64,000 bases of DNA from JAIBCC01 sp963763855 (lineage in GTDB: Bacteria > Acidobacteriota > Blastocatellia > Pyrinomonadales > Pyrinomonadaceae): assembly GCA_963763855.1 (NCBI GenBank), contig CAVXPU010000005.1, forward strand, positions 62,001-126,000, read 5' to 3'. Position numbers and translations under genes: made by a program. The notes under the pieces were generated by a model. The model was not told where the DNA came from and did not search any database. It saw nothing but the letters and a program-made list of their open reading frames with translations. Positions 1 to 7,726 of the stretch are shown one piece after another; within the stretch, counting starts at the first letter, position 1; the number at the start of each line of letters is the position of its first letter.

Positions 1-1
1 C

Positions 2-643
2 GTTTTCTTGGTTTTCCAGATCGGACAACCTCGCTTGTGGATGGCGATGAGTCGTGACGGACTCTTGCCAAAAATCTTTTCATCAATCCATCCAAAATTC
101 CACACACCTTGGTTTGCGACTATCATTACGGGTATTGTTGTCGCAGTTCCGGCACTTTTTATGAATCTGACGGAAGTTACGGATCTAGCCAGTATCGGAA
201 CTTTGTTCGCGTTTTTGGTAGTCTGTGCAGGCGTTTTATTCAAAGATAAAGAATTTGGGCGAGAAAATCGTTTTGTGCCTTATATTAACGGGCAATTCAT
301 AACGCCGGTAATTGTTTTGGGAATTTTGGGAGTTCTCTATTATTTTAACAACGATATTTTCTCGAATTTCTTCTCAATTGTTCCAAAAGATGACGAAACA
401 ATGTGGCAAGCATTTACACACAAAATCCCGTTGATTGCGTTTATTCTTTTGGCTGGAGAATTAATTTGGCTTTCGATTACAGATAAACTTACGCTGATTC
501 CTGTTCTTGGCGTACTTTCTTGCGGTTATCTAATGACCGAACTCGGCTGGACAAATTGGTTCAGATTTGGCATTTGGATGCTCGTTGGTTTAATAATTTA
601 TTTCCTATACGGACGCTGGAATAGTAATTTGAATAAAGTTTAG
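2..643 (+). CDS. APC-family amino acid permease, C-terminal part (gene starts before the window)
   Basis: The frame is already open at base 2, so this is the 3' part (about 213 residues) of a longer gene. The start of the visible part, with QPRLWMAMSRDGLLPK, matches the conserved cytoplasmic loop of cationic amino acid transporters (YfnA/CAT type) of the APC superfamily. About five hydrophobic membrane segments follow, including TPWFATIITGIVVAVPALF and IPLIAFILLAGELIWL. The family works as proton- or exchange-coupled amino acid uptake in the inner membrane. Substrate cannot be read from this fragment. There is no extra C-terminal domain; the protein ends shortly after the last membrane segment. 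Confidence 0.85.
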   Translation, partial: VFLVFQIGQPRLWMAMSRDGLLPKIFSSIHPKFHTPWFATIITGIVVAVPALFMNLTEVTDLASIGTLFAFLVVCAGVLFKDKEFGRENRFVPYINGQFITPVIVLGILGVLYYFNNDIFSNFFSIVPKDDETMWQAFTHKIPLIAFILLAGELIWLSITDKLTLIPVLGVLSCGYLMTELGWTNWFRFGIWMLVGLIIYFLYGRWNSNLNKV

Positions 644-685
644 TTTGAACAAAATATAGTATCCCCCTGATTGTGGAGAGTTTTT

Positions 686-1540
686 ATGCAGTATCTTGCT
701 CCATTTTTACTATTTGTATTTGGTAATTTTTGCGTTTTTGCTCAATCGGACGCGAATTTCACAGGAGTTTGGAAGCTTGATAAAAGCAAAAGTGTTTTTG
801 CGGACGACACCGCCGGATTGTTTGAAAATCAGATTCTTGTGGTAAATCACAAAGGATCATATTTAAGGATTGAGACTAAAAACAAGCCGCTTACCTCAAA
901 TATTTCCTACGAAAAGGCGGTAATATTGGGTAATGAAATAGCCACTTACACCACAAATGTTGCATTCACAAGAAGCGAACAAGCCACACCTGCGGGCAGA
1001 GTCCGCGTAACTTATCAAGCCGCCTGGAAGAAGTCTTTTCTGCAACTTAGCCAGTCGAGAAAATTCAAATCCAATAAATTCCCGGTTTCATTGAGGATTG
1101 ATGAAGAATGGCGGCTGTCTCCAGACAAAAAGATTTTGACAATAAAACGTAAAAGCATTTCGGCGGACGGCGAGAAAAACTACCTTTTGACTTACGTAAA
1201 AAGCAATGAAGAATCGGTGAAAATAGCCAATGCCAAACTTGCTCCCAAGGCATCAGTAAAGTCTATAAATGCGGCAGTTATAAATGGAAATGCCCTAAAA
1301 CTTTTCCTTCCGGAATATCCCGAAGAAGCACAATTGGCAAAGGCACAAGGAATAGTTAGAGTTAATATCGTTGTTAACGAAAACGGGGAAGTTGTTTCTG
1401 CCGAAGCGATTGAAGGAGATCGGATTTTACTGAAATCGGCGATGGAAGCGGCGAAGAAATGTCGATTTTCGCCCAGACGAATTGATGGTCAGCTTGTAAA
1501 ATATACAGCAACCATAGTTTATACTTTCGCAATTCAGTAG
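686..1540 (+). CDS. Secreted protein with C-terminal TonB-like domain
   Basis: I place the start at the ATG at 686 because GGAGAG lies 5 bases upstream; an in-frame TTG at 671 is less likely. The N-terminus is a signal peptide ending near VFAQSD. Residues about 25-190 are a beta-rich domain opening with FTGVWKLDKSKS, shared with the next two genes. The last ~80 residues (PEYPEEAQLAKAQGIVRVN... then FSPRRIDGQ) match the TonB C-terminal 'energy transducer' fold common in Acidobacteriota. There is no N-terminal anchor or proline-rich spacer, so it is unlikely to be a true TonB. Function unknown; a periplasmic binding or structural role is inference. Confidence 0.75.
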   Translation: MQYLAPFLLFVFGNFCVFAQSDANFTGVWKLDKSKSVFADDTAGLFENQILVVNHKGSYLRIETKNKPLTSNISYEKAVILGNEIATYTTNVAFTRSEQATPAGRVRVTYQAAWKKSFLQLSQSRKFKSNKFPVSLRIDEEWRLSPDKKILTIKRKSISADGEKNYLLTYVKSNEESVKIANAKLAPKASVKSINAAVINGNALKLFLPEYPEEAQLAKAQGIVRVNIVVNENGEVVSAEAIEGDRILLKSAMEAAKKCRFSPRRIDGQLVKYTATIVYTFAIQ

Positions 1541-1642
1541 CTGTATTTGAAAGTTTACAAATCTTTACGTTTTACAGTTAACCAAAATGCATTTCCGTGC
1601 GTCTAAAGATGCAGAAACTGTTCTATATTTTAGGGAGATAAT

Positions 1643-2149
1643 TTGATGAAGAAAATTGCGTTAATGTTCGTTTTGTTAAGTATTTTTGCGTTAAGTGCAT
1701 TTGCTCAAACAAAAGTTGATTTTTCGGGAGAATGGAATCTCGATAAAGAAAAAAGTAAATTGGACGAAAGAATGTCGAGAGGCATCGAAAGCCAGACTTT
1801 GACAGTTGCCCATACCGAAAAAGAATTGAAGTTCGCAACTGTGACTAAGCGGGCACCACGACCTGAAGGCGGTCAAGGCGGTCAAGGTGGTCAGGGCGGA
1901 CGCGGCGGTTTTGGGGGAGGCGGTGATTCAACCAACACATATACTTTGGATGGCAAGGAAACCACAACCGAGATCGAAACTCCAAACGGTAAAATGCCTT
2001 TGAAATTAAAGGGCGAAGTTGAAAAAGACGGTAAATTGAAACTTCAATCATCCAGAACATTTAATCGGTCCGATGGGCGAAATGACCATGACAACCAAGG
2101 AAACTTGGGAACTTTCCGCCGACGGGAAAACTTTAACCGTAAAACGTGA
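1643..2149 (+). CDS. Secreted paralogue of the flanking genes, apparently frameshifted near its 3' end
   Basis: ATG at 1643 follows GGGAG. A signal peptide ends at AFAQT, then FSGEWNLDKEKSKL repeats the opening of the neighbouring genes. A Gly-rich insert (EGGQGGQGGQGGRGG) lies at about residues 75-93. After residue ~137 the frame becomes low-complexity and charged, while a different frame (from about 2064 to a TAG at 2205-2207) encodes TTKETWELSADGKTLTVKRE, which matches FSMSKDKETLTIIRE in the downstream paralogue. A one-base shift at about 2060-2066 therefore probably breaks the gene; the intact version would end at 2207. Unlike its neighbours it has no TonB-C domain. Function unknown. Confidence 0.7.
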   Translation: MMKKIALMFVLLSIFALSAFAQTKVDFSGEWNLDKEKSKLDERMSRGIESQTLTVAHTEKELKFATVTKRAPRPEGGQGGQGGQGGRGGFGGGGDSTNTYTLDGKETTTEIETPNGKMPLKLKGEVEKDGKLKLQSSRTFNRSDGRNDHDNQGNLGTFRRRENFNRKT

Positions 2150-2231
2150 AACGGAAAGTCCACGCGGAACTAATTCATCTGAATCAGTTTATGCAAAGAA
2201 GATTTAGTCTGAAATAAAATTATCGTATTCG

Positions 2232-2264
2232 AGATGCAAGGGTTTCGGCTCTTGCATCTTTTTT
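2232..2264 (+). terminator. Rho-independent terminator
   Basis: AGATGCAAG (2232-2240) pairs perfectly with CTTGCATCT (2251-2259) around a 10-base loop and is followed by a run of T. It sits 25 bases after the repaired stop of the preceding gene (2207), which fits with that gene being meant to end there. Confidence 0.8.
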
Positions 2265-2347
2265 GTTATAAAGTTTTAGGAATTTGCAAAAAATACTACT
2301 TTACTTTTAACTTATCATTGTAAATTAGTCCGTAAGGAATTAATCAT

Positions 2348-3166
2348 ATGAAAAAAATCACGCTCTTGGCTTTTCTGCTTTCGGTGTTTTCATCCATTAG
2401 TCTTGCTCAAACAGAAGCAGACTATTCCGGAAATTGGGTTTTTCATAGAATAATTTCTAAACCAGATGAACAGGCTCTTAAAGCTTCGTCAACCATAATG
2501 CAGATTACACAGTCTAAAGATGAATTGAATGTGCTAACCAAACCAGAGAATCGTCAACAAACAAATACTGTGTTCAGTTTTGGCAAGGAAATTACTTCTG
2601 AACTTGAGAGTTCCAATGGAAAAATTCTTCTTAAACTCAAAGCAGAATTCAACAAAAAGGGGAACCTTATCTTGTTTTCTGTGCAAACCCTAAACTCATC
2701 CAACGGGAAAATAACCATTAGAATTAATGAGACTTTCAGCATGTCAAAGGATAAAGAAACATTGACGATAATTCGAGAGGTTCTGAATTCTCAAGGCTTA
2801 CCTATAACGGAATTCTTTGTTGCCCGAAGAGAAGCAAATAGCAACAACGACAGTAAAACATTCGTTCATAGTGCAATTGATCTTGAGGGACAATTTCCTG
2901 AAGGAATTTTCAATGTAAAAGCCAAAAAACTAATAAACCCTGGATTTCCCGCCGCCGCGAAGGCAAATCGTGTAACTGGTGCCGTTCCAATAAGAGCGAT
3001 AATTGATGAAAAAGGAGAAGTCATTTTTGCCCAAGCAATTTTTGGTCATCCGTTACTCAAACCAGCCGCAATCGAATCCGCAATTAAATCTCAGTTTGAG
3101 CCCGTCACAATTGAAGGAAAGCCTATTAAAGTTGCTGGAATAATATTGTTTAATTTCAAACCTTGA
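2348..3166 (+). CDS. Secreted protein with C-terminal TonB-like domain (third paralogue)
   Basis: The signal peptide ends at SLAQTEA. Next comes the shared N-terminal domain (YSGNWVFHRIISKPDEQ..., ETFSMSKDKETLTIIRE) and a C-terminal ~75-residue TonB-C-like region (INPGFPAAAKANRVTGAVPI... FEPVTIEGKPIKVAG). Domain order equals that of the gene at 686-1540. The three genes lie in tandem with separate leaders and a terminator between the second and third, so they look like a local duplication family rather than one operon. The role is unknown; export to the periplasm is the only secure inference. Confidence 0.75.
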   Translation: MKKITLLAFLLSVFSSISLAQTEADYSGNWVFHRIISKPDEQALKASSTIMQITQSKDELNVLTKPENRQQTNTVFSFGKEITSELESSNGKILLKLKAEFNKKGNLILFSVQTLNSSNGKITIRINETFSMSKDKETLTIIREVLNSQGLPITEFFVARREANSNNDSKTFVHSAIDLEGQFPEGIFNVKAKKLINPGFPAAAKANRVTGAVPIRAIIDEKGEVIFAQAIFGHPLLKPAAIESAIKSQFEPVTIEGKPIKVAGIILFNFKP

Positions 3167-3218
3167 GTCGAGTGTTGATTCGCGGTAAATTTTATTTCAC
3201 ATTTTTTATCAACTAGTT

Positions 3219-3839
3219 ATGGCGATTTCACTACCAAAAATCTATCCAATTACAGATTGTTTGATCTCAAAACTCTCGCATCTCGAACAAGTTAAACGAC
3301 TTATAAAAGGCGATGCAAATTTTATTCAAATGCGAGATAAATTTGCGACTCCAAAAGAATTTTACGAATCGGCTAAAGATGTGTTGGATTTTGTGCGGGG
3401 AAGCAATGTGAAAATTATCATCAACGACCGCGTAGATATTGCTCTAGCTTTGAAATCAGATGGCGTTCATCTGGGGCAAGATGATTTACCGCCTGTTCAT
3501 GCTCGGGCGATTTTGGGCAAAAAGGCAATTATTGGTTTTTCGACTCACAGCATTTCTCAAGCTATTGAAGCGATAAATCTTCCCATCGATTATGTCGCTA
3601 TCGGACCAATTTTTGCGACATCAACCAAAGAGAATCCTGATCCTGTTGTCGGAATTGAAGGCTTGAAAGCCGTTCGGCAAGCGATCGGAGATTTCCCACT
3701 CGTCGCGATTGGCGGAATTCACACATCTAATGCCAGTGATCTATTAGAGAATGGAGCAGATTCTTTGGCATTGATAAGTGCAATTCTCAATGATTCCGCC
3801 AGTTTATTAAACAATTATAAAACTTTTTGTAAATTGTAA
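3219..3839 (+). CDS. thiE: Thiamine-phosphate synthase
   Basis: A 206-residue TIM-barrel protein, normal for ThiE, which joins HMP-pyrophosphate and THZ-phosphate to make thiamine monophosphate in the cytoplasm. Diagnostic motifs are FIQMRDK, a VDIALALKSDGVHLGQDDLP segment (pyrophosphate/magnesium site), GPIFATSTKENP and VAIGGI. No other thi gene is adjacent, and the 50-base leader is too short for a TPP riboswitch, so it appears as a stand-alone thiamin gene here. TenI-like proteins share the fold, but the full set of catalytic motifs favours ThiE. Confidence 0.9.
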   Translation: MAISLPKIYPITDCLISKLSHLEQVKRLIKGDANFIQMRDKFATPKEFYESAKDVLDFVRGSNVKIIINDRVDIALALKSDGVHLGQDDLPPVHARAILGKKAIIGFSTHSISQAIEAINLPIDYVAIGPIFATSTKENPDPVVGIEGLKAVRQAIGDFPLVAIGGIHTSNASDLLENGADSLALISAILNDSASLLNNYKTFCKL

Positions 3840-3879
3840 AAATATTGCTTGCTTTTGGAATTAAATTAAGTCAAAATAA

Positions 3880-3966
3880 TTAACGGCGATAGTAAGCAAA
3901 GTCTAAATCGTCTTTCTTAAGTATTCCTTCCTGTCTCAAAATCTCTTCAGGAGTAAATCCAAACAA
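3880..3966 (-). pseudogene. Possible remnant of a DUF433-like antitoxin C-terminus
   Basis: Read on the minus strand, this gap encodes FTPEEILRQEGILKKDDLDF followed by AYYRR and a stop (TAA at 3880-3882). That resembles the C-terminal 'GxTPEEIL...L...DI..AL.YA' region of DUF433-family antitoxins. No upstream part can be found, because the frame runs into the 5' end of the PilT gene on the other strand. It is best read as a gene scar, with low confidence. Confidence 0.2.
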
Positions 3967-5168
3967 TGAGCCTGCTAGATATAGCACCAATTATTGAGCA
4001 AATGCTGCTCATCTCCGATAACGTAAGCGATCTCAATTTCTCGACCGGGCAAAAACCGCAAGTGGAAATTAGCGGAACGCTCTATGCTGCTTCGCCGATG
4101 GGCTTAGGCAGATTAACAGCCTTTCAGACCGAAACGATTGCCATGGCGATCATGCGGGACAATCCTGAAGCTGCCTCTCTGCTTGCCCGCACAGGCACTG
4201 CAGATTTGAGTTGGAGCTTGCCTTCAAAATGTCGTTTTCGGGTCAATATTTTCCAACAGCGTAATTCATACTCAATTGTAATGCGGGTAATTCCCCACGA
4301 GATTCCGACCTTTGAATCGCTAAATGTTCCGCCGCAGCTTAAGGATATGTGCGGCTTGCGAAATGGTCTGGTACTCGTTACGGGTCCGACCGGATCAGGT
4401 AAAAGTTCTACACTGGCAGCTGTAATTGACAAAATCAATGAAGATAAAAGCTATCATATTGTGACGATCGAAGACCCGATTGAATTTCTTCATACTCATA
4501 AAAAATGCACGATTAACCAACGCGAGGTTGGTTCTGATACAAAAAACTTTAGTTCGGCATTAAGAGCTGCATTGCGGCAGGCTCCAAAAGTTATCCTGGT
4601 GGGCGAAATGCGTGATTTGGAAACAACTGAAATCGCTCTCGAAGCCGCCGAAACAGGTCACTTAGTGCTTTCAACTCTTCACACGATCGATGCTTCCAAA
4701 ACAGTAGATCGGATCATCGGTATGTATCCGAAAAACGAAGAAAAAGTTATCCGAACCCGTTTGGCACAAACGTTTAGATACATAATTTCGCAAAGATTAA
4801 TCCCGAAAGCAGACGGTAAAGGTCGCGTAGCTGCGGTTGAGATCTTGAAATCAAATCCGCGAACCCGCGAATACATCGAAAAAGGTGAAGAACAAGGTAA
4901 GAGTTTGCTTGATGCAATGCGTGACGGTGAAATTGACGGTATGCAGGATTTCGATACGGTAATTCGCGAACTCATTGAAACAGAGGTGGTTACCCTTGAT
5001 GATGGTCTTTCATATGCTACAAATCAAAACAATTTGCTCTTGCAATTAAAAGGTTTGGGCGGCACGGAAGATTACATTAATGCACAACCGCAAGCCCCAC
5101 AAAATACGGCAGGCACAATCCCTCCGCCTTCGGCACAAAATAATAATTTCTTGGATATGATTGAGTAA
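3966..5168 (+). CDS. pilT: Type IV pilus retraction ATPase, PilT/PilU family
   Basis: A 400-residue secretion ATPase. The N-terminal PAS-like domain (SDNVSDLNFSTGQKPQVEI) is followed by Walker A GPTGSGKSS at about residue 140, the Asp box TIEDPIEFLH, Walker B with the PilT signature VILVGEMRDLETTEIAL at about 209, and the His box GHLVLSTLHT. PilT hexamers depolymerise type IV pili at the inner membrane and power twitching. The first motif is SDLNFS rather than the usual SDLHL/SDIHI, and the tail is Pro/Gln/Asn-rich, so a PilT-like paralogue is possible. It runs directly into the next gene. MglA/MglB-like polarity genes lie at 37.8-38.9 kb. Confidence 0.85.
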   Translation: MSLLDIAPIIEQMLLISDNVSDLNFSTGQKPQVEISGTLYAASPMGLGRLTAFQTETIAMAIMRDNPEAASLLARTGTADLSWSLPSKCRFRVNIFQQRNSYSIVMRVIPHEIPTFESLNVPPQLKDMCGLRNGLVLVTGPTGSGKSSTLAAVIDKINEDKSYHIVTIEDPIEFLHTHKKCTINQREVGSDTKNFSSALRAALRQAPKVILVGEMRDLETTEIALEAAETGHLVLSTLHTIDASKTVDRIIGMYPKNEEKVIRTRLAQTFRYIISQRLIPKADGKGRVAAVEILKSNPRTREYIEKGEEQGKSLLDAMRDGEIDGMQDFDTVIRELIETEVVTLDDGLSYATNQNNLLLQLKGLGGTEDYINAQPQAPQNTAGTIPPPSAQNNNFLDMIE

Positions 5169-5172
5169 ATAT

Positions 5173-5892
5173 ATGATAATACGTTGCGATAATTGTTCAG
5201 TTTCTCTACAGCTCGACGACGCCAAAGTTCCCGGCGGTAATTTTACGATTCGCTGTCCGCGTTGCCAAAATTTGATTCGTGCAAATGGTCAGGAAAAATC
5301 GGCTGTCAGTCAGCTTGAAGCCAGTTCGGCGGCACCTTCAATCGATGATGGCAGCCAAGATTTTTCTGCAAAGGAATCGGATTTTGAAATAAATAGTGCG
5401 ATGCGTTCGTTGCTTTCGGCTCTCCAAAAAGAAACTAAGGGAGTTGCTACTGACGACGAAGGCGATAGCAAGCCGCGAAGAGCATTGCTATGTCTTGGTA
5501 AGACAAAAGATACCGTTGCGAAGATCTTAGTTGAATCGGGTTATAAGGTTTACATGGCTCAAACTCCAGCCCAAGCCAACGAAAGATTACGCGAAGGCAA
5601 AACCGAGCTGCTGATTTTTTCGCCCGATTTTGCGGCGGAATTTGGCGGAGCAGCGATTTTGCAGCAAAAGCTTAATGCGATGTATTCATCAGAACGTCGG
5701 CGTTTATTTTTGGTTTTGATCGAAGATGACGGAGCGACATTAAATGCTCATGAAGCCTTTGTCAGAAATCTTAATTTGATTGTTAATACCAATGATATCA
5801 ATAAGTTACCATTGGTTTTGAGCCGAGCTTTGCGTGATTTTAATGATCTTTATCATTATTTCAATAAGGCTGCGGGAATTAGTTCGATCTAA
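5173..5892 (+). CDS. Zinc-ribbon (MJ0042-type) protein with a degenerate receiver-like domain
   Basis: ATG at 5173 lies 4 bases past the PilT stop; an in-frame TTG at 5161 would overlap it. Residues 1-35 carry two Cys pairs (IRCDNC and IRCPRCQN), the MJ0042 zinc-finger pattern often found at the start of regulatory or gliding-motility proteins. A low-complexity linker follows. Residues ~110-235 (RRALLCLGKTKDTVAKILVE..., LLIFSPDFAAEF) have a response-regulator-like alternation of strands and helices but lack a clear phospho-acceptor Asp. Tight coupling to the pilT gene suggests a role in pilus control; that is inference. Confidence 0.65.
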   Translation: MIIRCDNCSVSLQLDDAKVPGGNFTIRCPRCQNLIRANGQEKSAVSQLEASSAAPSIDDGSQDFSAKESDFEINSAMRSLLSALQKETKGVATDDEGDSKPRRALLCLGKTKDTVAKILVESGYKVYMAQTPAQANERLREGKTELLIFSPDFAAEFGGAAILQQKLNAMYSSERRRLFLVLIEDDGATLNAHEAFVRNLNLIVNTNDINKLPLVLSRALRDFNDLYHYFNKAAGISSI

Positions 5893-5912
5893 TTGTCGAA
5901 CCCTTCAATATA

Positions 5913-5948
5913 GTAAAAATGCAGGGCATTTACGCCCTGCATTTTTAC
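5913..5948. terminator. Bidirectional terminator between convergent genes
   Basis: GTAAAAATGCAGGGC (5913-5927) and its exact reverse complement (5934-5948) surround a 6-base loop. The A-rich and T-rich ends of the stem supply a U-tract in both directions, matching the convergent genes on either side. Confidence 0.85.
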
Positions 5949-5956
5949 TTTGTAAT

Positions 5957-6334
5957 TTATTTAACAATCGGCAAATTCTTTTCCTTCCAGGCATTTGTGC
6001 CGCCCGCAACGCTATAAACTTCTTTGAAACCAGCCGTTTGCAGTTTCTTTGCACCTTCGATTGAACGTCGTCCGCTTTGGCAAATTACATAAACAGGTTT
6101 GTTTTTGTCGAGCTTTGCAATCTCCCCTTCCATCGAATCAAGCGGGCAGCTTACGGCATCTTGAGCGTGCTCACCAGCGAATTCAGATGCCGTCCGCACA
6201 TCGATAAATTGTGCCTTTTGCTCGGTCACGGCAGTCTTTGCCTGTTCTACCGAAACTTCTTTCACTGTTGTTTCCGTTCCACAACCAATAGCGAAAAAGG
6301 CTACTGCGATAATAATCGTTGATAAAATTTTCAT
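5957..6334 (-). CDS. Rhodanese-like lipoprotein
   Basis: Start at 6334 is supported by GGAG just upstream. The N-terminus is a lipoprotein signal with lipobox AIGC (Cys18). The single rhodanese domain carries FIDVRTASEFAGEH and the active loop CQSGRRS with Cys at residue 85. Rhodaneses pass sulfane sulfur through a persulfide on this Cys. As a lipoprotein it should act in the periplasm, attached to a membrane. It is the last gene of the minus-strand sulfur cluster (5.9-12.3 kb), 81 bases after the PLP lyase, and ends at a bidirectional terminator. Confidence 0.85.
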   Translation of the reverse strand: MKILSTIIIAVAFFAIGCGTETTVKEVSVEQAKTAVTEQKAQFIDVRTASEFAGEHAQDAVSCPLDSMEGEIAKLDKNKPVYVICQSGRRSIEGAKKLQTAGFKEVYSVAGGTNAWKEKNLPIVK

Positions 6335-6415
6335 AACTTCTCCATTTTTATTCGGTTGTTGTAAAAACACCCTCAATATCCTGCATTCACCTCACGGAAA
6401 TCCGAATTCTGAAAA

Positions 6416-7612
6416 TCAGATAATTGATAATTCCCGCAAACAACTTTTGATTCGCTCAAATGATAGCTCGATATCATTATCCAACCCGATCGAAAAACGA
6501 ACCAAACCTTCGCTCAAGCCCATTTCATCGCGTTCTTCCTTTGGAATTTCAGACGATGTGCTGTGTCCTGGAGGTGAAAAAAGCGTTTTGAAGTAACCCA
6601 AACTTACCGCAAGATAACCGACTTTTTCTTCCTGCATTTGAGTCATCAAACGATTGGCAAGCTCGAGCGTGCCAACGTCCAACGCGAGCATTCCGCCGTA
6701 GCCGTAACCTTCGTTCATCATTTCCGATAGGAGTTTGAACTGCGGATGATCGGGAAGTCCGGGATAAAAAACCTTCAAACCGAGCTTCTCAAACTTCTCC
6801 GCCAAAAACTGTGCGTTTTTACTATGCTGACGCATTCGAAGATGGAGCGAATGGAGATTTTTGAGAATACTCGCCGCTCTTGTGCTGTCTAAAACAGGTC
6901 CGAGCAACATCGCCGTTCCCGAATTGATATCGGTCAATTGATGTATGAATTCGTCGCTCGCACATACCGCTCCAGCGACGCAATCACTCGTTCCATTGAT
7001 GTATTTTGTCATGCTATGCACGACGATATCTGCCCCAAGGCGAATCGGTGAAATCATCAGTGGAGCGAACGTATTATCCACAACTAACTTCAAACTATTT
7101 ACCTTCGCAAGCTCCGAAAGGCGTGGAATATCTGAAACTGCCAGTAGCGGATTACTGATCGATTCGCAATAAATTACACGCGTTTTATCATTGATTTTAC
7201 TAGCTACTTCATCGAGATTTTGAATGTCAACAAAATGAACCTTTATTCCAAAACGCGGAATCAGATTCTTCAAAAACGCGTATGTTCCGCCATATATCGT
7301 ATGTGCCGCAATTATCTCGTCGCCCGCGGAGCAAAGCTGCAATAGTGTCGTCGTTATTGCTGCCATTCCCGAGGCGGAAACCTGTGCTGATTCGCTGTCT
7401 TCCATCCGTGCGAGTGCATTTGAAAGATGCTTATTTGTCGGATTCCAGTGCCGCGAATAGAGAAAACAACCTTCGATTTCGTGTTCGAAGAGCTCTTCCA
7501 TTTTTTCGGGCGACATAAAAGTGTAGGTTGAAGAATCGGTGATCGATGGATTTACATCGCCAAATTCCCCAAAAACTAAAAAATCTTGAATCTTGCTGCT
7601 CGGATCAAACAT
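6416..7612 (-). CDS. Cys/Met metabolism PLP-dependent enzyme (methionine gamma-lyase / cystathionine gamma-synthase family)
   Basis: This 398-residue protein is a fold-type I PLP enzyme. SGMAAITTTLLQL is the phosphate-binding region, VVDNTFAPLMISPIRLGADI is the cofactor strand, and SMTKYINGTSD carries the Schiff-base Lys at about residue 203. Members cleave or make C-S bonds (cystathionine, methionine, homocysteine). The long N-terminal stretch with YTFMSPEKMEELFE and CFLYSRHWNP marks a subgroup usually annotated only as 'cystathionine gamma-synthase family'. Placement in a sulfide-handling cluster fits release or recapture of reduced sulfur. The exact reaction cannot be told from sequence. 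Two palindromes lie in its leader. Confidence 0.85.
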   Translation of the reverse strand: MFDPSSKIQDFLVFGEFGDVNPSITDSSTYTFMSPEKMEELFEHEIEGCFLYSRHWNPTNKHLSNALARMEDSESAQVSASGMAAITTTLLQLCSAGDEIIAAHTIYGGTYAFLKNLIPRFGIKVHFVDIQNLDEVASKINDKTRVIYCESISNPLLAVSDIPRLSELAKVNSLKLVVDNTFAPLMISPIRLGADIVVHSMTKYINGTSDCVAGAVCASDEFIHQLTDINSGTAMLLGPVLDSTRAASILKNLHSLHLRMRQHSKNAQFLAEKFEKLGLKVFYPGLPDHPQFKLLSEMMNEGYGYGGMLALDVGTLELANRLMTQMQEEKVGYLAVSLGYFKTLFSPPGHSTSSEIPKEERDEMGLSEGLVRFSIGLDNDIELSFERIKSCLRELSII

Positions 7613-7639
7613 AATTTTTTCCTCACTATTTTTTCACTA

Positions 7640-7672
7640 AGCATTATTATTATGCTCACTTGAATTCAAGTG
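7640..7672. promoter_or_regulatory. Tandem palindromes upstream of the PLP lyase gene
   Basis: AGCATTATTATTATGCT (7640-7656, odd-centred palindrome) is followed directly by the perfect 16-base palindrome CACTTGAATTCAAGTG (7657-7672). Both lie 28-60 bases before the start codon at 7612, where an operator would sit. No cognate regulator is recognised; the nearest candidate is the ArsR-type gene at 11.9 kb, whose own promoter has a different palindrome. Confidence 0.45.
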
Positions 7673-7726
7673 TTCAACCCAAATGCCGCCGCGTAAAGAA
7701 TGAAATTATGGACGTTCGTTTTTTTA

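Noticed and set aside
3167..3218. TPP riboswitch before thiE
   Set aside because: The leader is about 50 bases, too short, and lacks the CTGAGA-type core.
5834..6322. Plus-strand ORFs overlapping the rhodanese lipoprotein
   Set aside because: Opposite strand to a well-supported rhodanese gene, and crossing a terminator.
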